From Deinococcus radiotolerans (GTDB lineage Bacteria; Deinococcota; Deinococci; Deinococcales; Deinococcaceae), in contig NZ_BMPE01000004.1 in the NCBI RefSeq assembly GCF_014647435.1, positions 62,001 through 126,000 on the forward strand: 64,000 nucleotides of DNA, in the 5' to 3' direction. Positions within the stretch are counted from its first letter, which is position 1. Every line of letters begins with the position of its first letter. The position numbers were made by a program, and so were the translations under genes. The notes beneath the pieces are model-generated. The model had not been told where the DNA came from and did no database searches. It saw nothing but the letters and a program-made list of their open reading frames with translations. Below, piece after piece: positions 57,790 through 64,000 of the stretch.

Positions 57790-57818
57790 ATAGAAACATC
57801 AGACTTCTTTTTTGTCAA
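57790..57818 (-). promoter_or_regulatory. Promoter of the DUF4097 operon
   Basis: Minus strand: -35 TTGACA (57813-57818), exactly 17 bases, -10 TTCTAT (57790-57795). The surrounding 60 bases are strongly AT-rich (57785-57845), standing out from the genome and possibly a nucleoid-protein or repressor site. Confidence 0.8.
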
Positions 57819-58018
57819 GCTAGGTTTTACAAAAAATTAAAATGGATCTTGCCCATCGACACGGATTTCCGAGAAATATGTGTCTCAGCCGATTTTTTCT
57901 AGACGATTTGAACTTGGACCACATGGTCTCCAGGGACCGCCTGGCAGCCATGGCCTACCTGATTAACAACCCGGGCTTTACAGTGCGCATCTTGACCGCA
58001 GCGCCCTATCCTCTGGGC

Positions 58019-59410
58019 ATGACCCTGCCCGACCTCACGCCCGCTCAGCGCACCGAAGTGGAACTGCTCGCCCGGGGCAAACAAGAGAAGAGCCGCACCA
58101 TGCGCGACCTGAGCCAGCCGGAAACGCCTGAGGCCGCGCACGCGCTGCTGCTGCGCGCGGGCCTGTGGACCGACGCCCGCACGCCGTACGCCGACCGCCT
58201 GGGAGCGGCCCTGACGCCCGTGGCGCTGGACGTACCGCCCTTCGCACCGGAGACGCGACTGGACCTGACGCACCTGGACACCTTCGCCATTGACGACGAG
58301 GGCAACCGCGATCCGGACGACGCGGTGGGCATCGAGGTGCTGCCGGGCGGCCTGACGCGCCTGTGGGTGCACGTGGCGGACGTGGCCGCGCTGGCCCCCG
58401 CGGACAGCCCGCTGGACCTGGAAGCCCGCGCGCGCGGCGCGACGCTGTACCTCCCGGACCGCACGATCGGCATGCTGCCGGACGCGCTGGTCGAGCAGGC
58501 GGGCCTGGGCCTGCACGCCACCAGCCCCGCGCTGAGCATCAGCCTGGACCTGGATGAGGACGGCAATGCTGACGCTGTGGACGTGCAGCTGACCACGGTC
58601 CGCGTGCAGCGCCTCACGTACACCGAGGCGCAGGAGCGGCTGGACGCGGGCGCCGAGCCGTTCATGACGCTGGCCCGGCTGGCCGCCGCGAGCCGTGAGC
58701 TGCGCGTGCAGGAGGGTGCGTTAAGCATCGACCTGCCCGAGGTGCGCGTGAAGGCCGACGAGACGGGCGCTGCCGTCACGCCGCTGCCCAAGCCGGAGAT
58801 GCGGGCGGTCGTGCAGGAGTGCATGACGCTGGCCGGGTGGGCTGCGGCGATCTACGCGGACGACCACGCCATTGCGCTGCCGTTCGCCACGCAAGACCCA
58901 CCGCACCGTGAGGTGCGCGGCGACACGCTGCCCGCGCAGTGGGCGCGGCGGCGCACGCTGGCCCGCACCCGCTTCCAGCCGGCGCCGGGACCGCACGCAG
59001 GGATGGGCCTGGACCTGTACACGCAGGCGACCAGTCCCATGCGGCGGTACCTGGACCTGGTGGTGCACCAGCAGCTGCGGGCGCACCTGGCCGGGCAGGA
59101 CGGCCTGAGTGGCAAGGAGGTCGCGGCGCGCGTGGCGCAGGCGCAGATGAACGCGGACGCCACCCGGCAGGCCGAGCGCCTGAGCCGACGCCACCACACC
59201 CTGCGCTTCATTGCCGCGCAGCCCGAGCGGGAGTGGGACGCGGTGGTCGTGGACCGCCGGGGGCCGCAGGCGACGCTGCTCATTCCGGATCTGGCGTTCG
59301 ATCTGCCGGTCAGCACGCCGGCTGCGCCCGGCACGGCGCTGCGCGTGCAGCTGGGCGACGTGAACCTGCCGAACCTAACGTTGCGCGCCCGGGTGATCGC
59401 CGCTGTCTGA
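58019..59410 (+). CDS. RNase II family exoribonuclease without cold-shock domains (DrII-like)
   Basis: 463 residues from ATG 58019, six bases behind TATCCT (leaderless); the frame is open to 57842 but that stretch is AT-rich promoter DNA. An N-terminal helical, winged-helix-like part (about 1-75) replaces the usual cold-shock domains, then an RNB domain with IDDEGNRDPDDAVGIEV (catalytic aspartates), YLPDRTIGMLPDALVE, SPMRRYLDLVVHQQL, and a C-terminal S1-like fold. It degrades RNA 3' to 5'. D. radiodurans has such a characterised enzyme, known as DrII. Confidence 0.92.
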   Translation: MTLPDLTPAQRTEVELLARGKQEKSRTMRDLSQPETPEAAHALLLRAGLWTDARTPYADRLGAALTPVALDVPPFAPETRLDLTHLDTFAIDDEGNRDPDDAVGIEVLPGGLTRLWVHVADVAALAPADSPLDLEARARGATLYLPDRTIGMLPDALVEQAGLGLHATSPALSISLDLDEDGNADAVDVQLTTVRVQRLTYTEAQERLDAGAEPFMTLARLAAASRELRVQEGALSIDLPEVRVKADETGAAVTPLPKPEMRAVVQECMTLAGWAAAIYADDHAIALPFATQDPPHREVRGDTLPAQWARRRTLARTRFQPAPGPHAGMGLDLYTQATSPMRRYLDLVVHQQLRAHLAGQDGLSGKEVAARVAQAQMNADATRQAERLSRRHHTLRFIAAQPEREWDAVVVDRRGPQATLLIPDLAFDLPVSTPAAPGTALRVQLGDVNLPNLTLRARVIAAV

Positions 59411-59437
59411 GGCGACAGGGCTGGCCCCGCGTGCATA

Positions 59438-59456
59438 AAATCAGGGGGGCTGATTT
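59438..59456. terminator. Hairpin after the RNB gene
   Basis: AAATCAG-N5-CTGATTT, a 7-bp perfect stem 27 bases past the stop, with a short tandem AAATAGCG repeat after it. It may end the RNB transcript; there is no T-run beyond the stem itself. Confidence 0.5.
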
Positions 59457-59556
59457 AGGAAATAGCGAAAAATAGCGTGATGGACGCACAATCTGCTTCC
59501 CGAAACCTGATTCATCTTTCATTCATTCAACCCCAGGCATGACTACACTGCCAGTC

Positions 59557-59826
59557 ATGTCCGCCGCGAGCATCACCCCCTGCGACATCGTGTCCCTCCG
59601 CATGAGCCACTGCCGGGCCGAGCACGCCGCGCGCGAAGCGCAGTACCACCTCGCCGTCCTGCACTACCGCACCTGCCTGGAGGCTGCCGAACGCCGTGAG
59701 GACAGCCGCGCCGTGGAATTCTTCGCCCTGAAACTCGCCCTCTGCTACGACCAGATGGGCCTGAACTCCAAGGCCGCCAGCTTCCGCGCCCTGGCCGGCA
59801 GCGGCGACATGCCCCTGCTCGGCTGA
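59557..59826 (+). CDS. Small helical TPR-like protein
   Basis: 89 residues. Two or three amphipathic helices (AEHAAREAQYHLAVLHYRTCLEAAERREDSRAVEFFALKLALCYDQMG) that look like one and a half tetratricopeptide repeats. ATG 59557 is seven bases behind TACACT (leaderless), which favours it over ATG 59539. No partner is evident. Confidence 0.65.
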   Translation: MSAASITPCDIVSLRMSHCRAEHAAREAQYHLAVLHYRTCLEAAERREDSRAVEFFALKLALCYDQMGLNSKAASFRALAGSGDMPLLG

Positions 59827-59881
59827 GGCGCGCCCCGCCTCCGGTCAGCCGCGCCTCAGCTTCACGCGGCACACTCGGCGC

Positions 59882-60223
59882 ATGACGACCCTGCTGCGCC
59901 GAGTGCTGCTGCCCCTCGCCCTGCTCGCCGGAGGCGCACACGCCGCCACCCTCGACCTGAAGGTCGGCCAGAGCGGCCCGCTGGGCCAGGCCACCCTGAC
60001 CCTGCTGCGCACCCAGGACAGCCGCTGCCCCATGAACGCCCGCTGCATCCAGGCCGGGGAACTCGTGGCGACCGTCCTGATCCGCGAGGGCAGCCGCGTG
60101 CGCCTGCACCGCCTGACCCTCCCGAACGCGGCCGCCACCACGGGCGTGCACATCAGCGGCGCGACCGCCAACATGGCCGGACAGCACCTGCCCCTGACCG
60201 TCACGTTCAGCGACACCCGCTGA
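59882..60223 (+). CDS. Small exported protein
   Basis: 113 residues. Signal peptide of about 22 residues cut at AHA-A. The mature part has a paired-cysteine stretch DSRCPMNARCIQAGELVATV, which suggests a small disulfide-held beta domain; similar 'RCP...C..AG' stretches occur in exported bacterial proteins of unknown function. CACACT six bases before the ATG is a weak leaderless -10. Confidence 0.68.
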   Translation: MTTLLRRVLLPLALLAGGAHAATLDLKVGQSGPLGQATLTLLRTQDSRCPMNARCIQAGELVATVLIREGSRVRLHRLTLPNAAATTGVHISGATANMAGQHLPLTVTFSDTR

Positions 60224-60328
60224 CCCTCAGCGCCCCCCGCCCGCGCCGACACACGGACCCGCCTGATCCGCCGCGCCTCATCCGATATGAGGCTGCGCCG
60301 CGGCACGCTTTTGCCTACAGTGGAGCCC

Positions 60329-62116
60329 ATGAACGCCTCTGCCCTGGCCCTGAGTGCCGCGCTCGCCCTGAGTGGCGCCGCGTCCGCGCTGACCCTGTCG
60401 AAACCCACCGTGTACACCGTGCCCGGCGCGGACTCGCACCTCGCCGCGTTCCTGCCGGGCGGACAGGTGGCCGTGGACGCCGACAACGCCGTGCTGATCC
60501 TCGACCAGAACCTGAAGACCGTGCGCGGCTGGTACACCCTGCAGGGCAGCGTGCGGGCCCTGAGCGCCAGCCCTGACGGCACCCGCGTCGCCGCGCTGAG
60601 CCGCGACCGCTGGGCCGTATGGAACGCGCAGACCGGGCAGGAGATCCGCAGCGGTAAACCCGAGTACGACACCACGCTGGCCTTCGCGGCCGACAACACG
60701 CTGCTGCTGCTTGAAGACGGCACGCTGAGCCGGATGGACCTGACCAGTGGCCAGAAGACCGAGGTGCTCGGCGACGGTGAGGCGTACGACGTGCGGGTCA
60801 GCGCCGACGGCACGCTGGCCGCCGTGATCTACGAGGACCGCGTGGACCTCGTGACCCTGGCCGACGCGAAAGTCGTGGCCAGCGGCGAGATCAGCGACGA
60901 CTGGGACGGCCTGGAAGCCACCTTCAGCCCCGACGGGCAGGCCGCCGTGATCCGCACCGGCAGTCAGGCCCTGCTGCTGCGCGCCGGGCAGGACCAGGCC
61001 ACCGAGATTGAGGGCGGCGAGGACTTCAGCCTGGACGGCAGCGTGCTGTTCCTGAACCCCGCGCAGTTCCTGTACGCCGAGTACGGCGATGGCCAGCTGT
61101 TCGACGCGCAGACGGGCGAGACCGTCGGGGACACCCTGGACCTGAGCAGCTTCGACACGCTGGTCGGCGGGCCGGACGGACGGGTCCTCAGCCTGGGCGG
61201 CAGCGTGGGTCTCCTGCAACTGGAGGCGCTGGACGCCCCGGCCCGCCCGCAGGTGAAGCTGCCCAGCGCGAACACCTGGAGTGGCGCATTCATTGGCGGC
61301 GTGCCGCACGCGGGCCTGGGGGAATTCATCAACCTGAAGACCGGCAAGGGCCTGAACGTCGGGAACCGCGAGCGCCTGTACGCCACGGAAACGCAGGGTG
61401 AGCAGGTGTGGACCCTGAACGGCAGCGGCAGCGTGAACGTATACCGCGCCGGGAAGATCGTGAAACTCCCCGCCCTGAACAGCAAAGTCGAGTACGAGAC
61501 CCTGCACACCTCCCCCGATGGCCGCTACGCCGCGGTCAGCGGCTACGATGGCCTAGCGCTGCTGGACGGCCAGACGGCCAAGGTGGTCAAGCAGTTCACG
61601 CCCGCGCAGCTGAAGGTCAAGGACATTCACGACGCGCTGCCCACCCCGGACGGCAAGGCCGTGCTGGTCATCCCGCACGAGGGCAACCCGCTGCGCGTGG
61701 ACGTCGCGACCGGCAAAGTGCAGGCGGCCGTGAACCTGCCCGCCGACGCCTCGGCCGAGGAGTTCCAGCAGAGTCGGGGCGGCACGCTGGCCGTCGCGTA
61801 CTCCGTAGATGACGTGTACGCCGTGGCGCTGTTCAAACCCGGCGCGACCACACCGTTCAAAACGCTGAAGTTCGCCACGGCGACCCGGACGCTGCGGTTC
61901 AGCCCGGACGGCAAGCTGCTGGCCGTCCTGACCGGCGACGCGCAGAACGCTTTGCAGGTGTTCGACACCGCCAGCGGCAGCCTGCTGGCCCGCACCGGGC
62001 AGTTCAGCCTGCGCACCAGCCTGCTCAGCTGGTCGGCCAACGGCACGCAGCTGATGGTCGGGGCCGGTCAGCAGGGCCAGCCGGGCAGCGTCAGCGTGTA
62101 CGACGTGAAACGCTGA
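60329..62116 (+). CDS. Exported beta-propeller (WD40-like) protein
   Basis: 595 residues from ATG 60329, seven bases behind TACAGT (leaderless). Signal peptide of about 20 residues (ALALSGAASA). The rest is a series of about seven to twelve propeller blades with repeated elements such as ALSASPDGTRVAALSRDRWAVWNAQTG and LRFSPDGKLLAVLTGDAQNALQVFDTASG. Likely a periplasmic binding or scaffold protein. A strong terminator follows at 62133. Confidence 0.82.
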   Translation: MNASALALSAALALSGAASALTLSKPTVYTVPGADSHLAAFLPGGQVAVDADNAVLILDQNLKTVRGWYTLQGSVRALSASPDGTRVAALSRDRWAVWNAQTGQEIRSGKPEYDTTLAFAADNTLLLLEDGTLSRMDLTSGQKTEVLGDGEAYDVRVSADGTLAAVIYEDRVDLVTLADAKVVASGEISDDWDGLEATFSPDGQAAVIRTGSQALLLRAGQDQATEIEGGEDFSLDGSVLFLNPAQFLYAEYGDGQLFDAQTGETVGDTLDLSSFDTLVGGPDGRVLSLGGSVGLLQLEALDAPARPQVKLPSANTWSGAFIGGVPHAGLGEFINLKTGKGLNVGNRERLYATETQGEQVWTLNGSGSVNVYRAGKIVKLPALNSKVEYETLHTSPDGRYAAVSGYDGLALLDGQTAKVVKQFTPAQLKVKDIHDALPTPDGKAVLVIPHEGNPLRVDVATGKVQAAVNLPADASAEEFQQSRGGTLAVAYSVDDVYAVALFKPGATTPFKTLKFATATRTLRFSPDGKLLAVLTGDAQNALQVFDTASGSLLARTGQFSLRTSLLSWSANGTQLMVGAGQQGQPGSVSVYDVKR

Positions 62117-62132
62117 ACCTCAGTTCCTGAAA

Positions 62133-62170
62133 GCGAGAGGCGGCCCCGTCGCAACGGGGTCGCCTCTCGC
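62133..62170 (+). terminator. Terminator after the beta-propeller gene
   Basis: GCGAGAGGCG-gCCCCGT pairs with ACGGGGt-CGCCTCTCGC across CGCA, a 16-bp stem with one mismatched pair, 17 bases past the stop. Confidence 0.85.
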
Positions 62171-62179
62171 CGCATAGCC

Positions 62180-62208
62180 TTGACCGGGCCTGCATACCGC
62201 GCTATAGT
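62180..62208 (+). promoter_or_regulatory. Near-consensus promoter with no gene behind it
   Basis: -35 TTGACC (62180-62185), exactly 17 bases, -10 TATAGT (62203-62208). The predicted start near 62215 is only a few bases before a terminator (62220-62241), and the only gene beyond runs the other way. Confidence 0.6.
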
Positions 62209-62219
62209 TTTGTACATCA

Positions 62220-62241
62220 CCGCCCAAGAGGCGGCTTTTTT
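62220..62241 (+). terminator. Promoter-proximal intrinsic terminator
   Basis: CCGCC pairs with GGCGG around CAAGA, followed by C and TTTTTT. It is oriented on the plus strand, right behind the promoter at 62180-62208, and touches the last codon of the minus-strand gene. Confidence 0.75.
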
Positions 62242-62736
62242 ATTTTCCCGCCTTCTTCTTCGGTGGAGCGAACTGCTCGGCTCCTCCTGCCGCTGCGAAC
62301 GCCGCGCGCAGCTCGTCCAGGGGCTGCTCCGGTCGGCTGACCGGGTCACCGGGAAGGGTCTTCGCGTAAACCTCCAGCGCGTCCGGGTAACCGTCGCCGT
62401 CCGCGTCGCTATCGGCCTGAAGGAGGGTGTACAGCGCCTGCGGGAAGGTCAGGTGCCGTCCCGCCTTCGCCTCGCTCGCGAAGGTCGCCTGGATGGCCTG
62501 CCCGAACGGGTTCCAGGGCGCGCCGCCGTCCACGTTCACGTGGCAGTACGTGCAGGGCATCACGCGGCGGTCCAGATCCCACAGCTCATTCCCTTCGGTC
62601 AGGTGCAGCTGCGGCGCGGCCTGGAGCCGGTAGCGGGGCATCGCCTCGGCCGAGCGCACCAGCAGCGGCGAGAGCAGCACCAGACCCGCCAGGGTCAGCC
62701 CGACCCCCTTCATTCGGGCGCCGCGCACGCCGGACT

Positions 62737-62740
<4 letters not shown>
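62240..62740 (-). CDS. Exported CxxCH protein with calcium-type repeat
   Basis: 166 residues; start at 62740 overlaps the DUF1501 stop (ATGA), while M10 at 62713 would begin directly at a signal peptide ([21 protein letters not shown]). The mature part has one CTYCH haem-type motif and an acidic loop [17 protein letters not shown] like a thrombospondin type-3 or EF-hand calcium loop. The CxxCH could bind haem c or simply metal. Same operon as the exported DUF1501 protein. Confidence 0.75.
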
Positions 62741-63909
<1,169 letters not shown>

Positions 63910-63928
63910 GGGGCACTCCTCCGGGGGG

Positions 63929-64000
63929 TCAGGCGAGCTGGAATTCGGGGCTGATCAGGCTCAGGTACGTGCGCTGGCGGCCCTTGAGGCTGCTCAGGAG
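63929..64000 (-). CDS. C-terminal end of a probable DUF1800 protein (cut by window edge)
   Basis: Only the last 23 residues are visible, ending [16 protein letters not shown], which resembles the C-terminus of DUF1800 proteins. The gene begins beyond the right edge. DUF1800 genes are normally directly upstream of DUF1501 genes, with 19 bases between them here. Confidence 0.6.
   Translation of the reverse strand, partial: LLSSLKGRQRTYLSLISPEFQLA

Noticed and set aside
57842..58018. 59-codon N-terminal extension of the RNB ribonuclease
   Set aside because: The stretch begins in an AT-rich promoter island and ends in the TATCCT box, and the known homologue begins near residue MTLPDL.

Overview
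The window is high-GC chromosomal DNA, very probably from a Deinococcus. Four things point there: a complete Thermus/Deinococcus-type V-ATPase operon, a lysine-tailed HU protein, an RNase II relative lacking N-terminal cold-shock domains, and many genes whose start codon lies only 5-8 nt behind a TANNNT -10 box (leaderless transcription). The species cannot be named from the sequence alone. I saw no insertion sequence, prophage, CRISPR array or rRNA. Gene density is high, and base use looks even except for a few AT-rich promoters.

Layout. 1-6.4 kb: rsmD (cut by the window edge), coaD, metK, a phoB-phoR-phoU phosphate-signalling block and coaBC. 6.4-12.3 kb: argR with an HD hydrolase, a class III CoA-transferase, an orphan molybdenum hydroxylase large subunit and an MFS transporter. 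12.3-21 kb: the V-ATPase operon on the minus strand, in transcription order G-I-K-E-C-F-A-B-D. 21.2-24.9 kb: two tandem glnK-amt pairs for ammonium uptake. 25-33.8 kb: DUF4126 protein, M42 aminopeptidase, pth, a PAS-GGDEF-EAL protein, DoxX, ferredoxin, a Crp/Fnr regulator, HU and a MoeB/ThiF protein. 33.9-38.7 kb: a PlsY-like protein overlapping a large TPR membrane protein, then ubiX-ispD-ispE.

38.9-50.4 kb: penicillin acylase family enzyme; a DdrA/Rad52-like protein paired with a metallophosphoesterase; tRNA-Asp and tRNA-Phe; the queF-queD-queE-queC operon; transketolase; a double-GNAT acetyltransferase; a lipoprotein. 50.4-64 kb: MFS transporter, TPR protein, a protein equal to only the N-terminal part of FtsH followed directly by full ftsH, a DUF4097/SHOCT-like three-gene operon divergent from an RNB ribonuclease, secreted proteins, and a DUF1800-DUF1501-CxxCH export cluster cut by the right edge.

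The observations most worth following are: (a) the FtsH N-domain-only paralogue beside ftsH; (b) the DdrA/Rad52-like gene four bases upstream of a phosphoesterase; (c) matching 11-bp direct repeats (CTGAC-N6-CTGAC) before both phoB and phoU, which look like a Deinococcus Pho box; (d) a near-consensus promoter followed at once by a terminator at 62.2 kb; (e) a PlsY paralogue that has lost its GGKG lysine and is translationally coupled to a TPR membrane protein. Start codons were moved from the longest possible start where a Shine-Dalgarno or a leaderless -10 box supported it. All family names come from recognised motifs, not from a database search.
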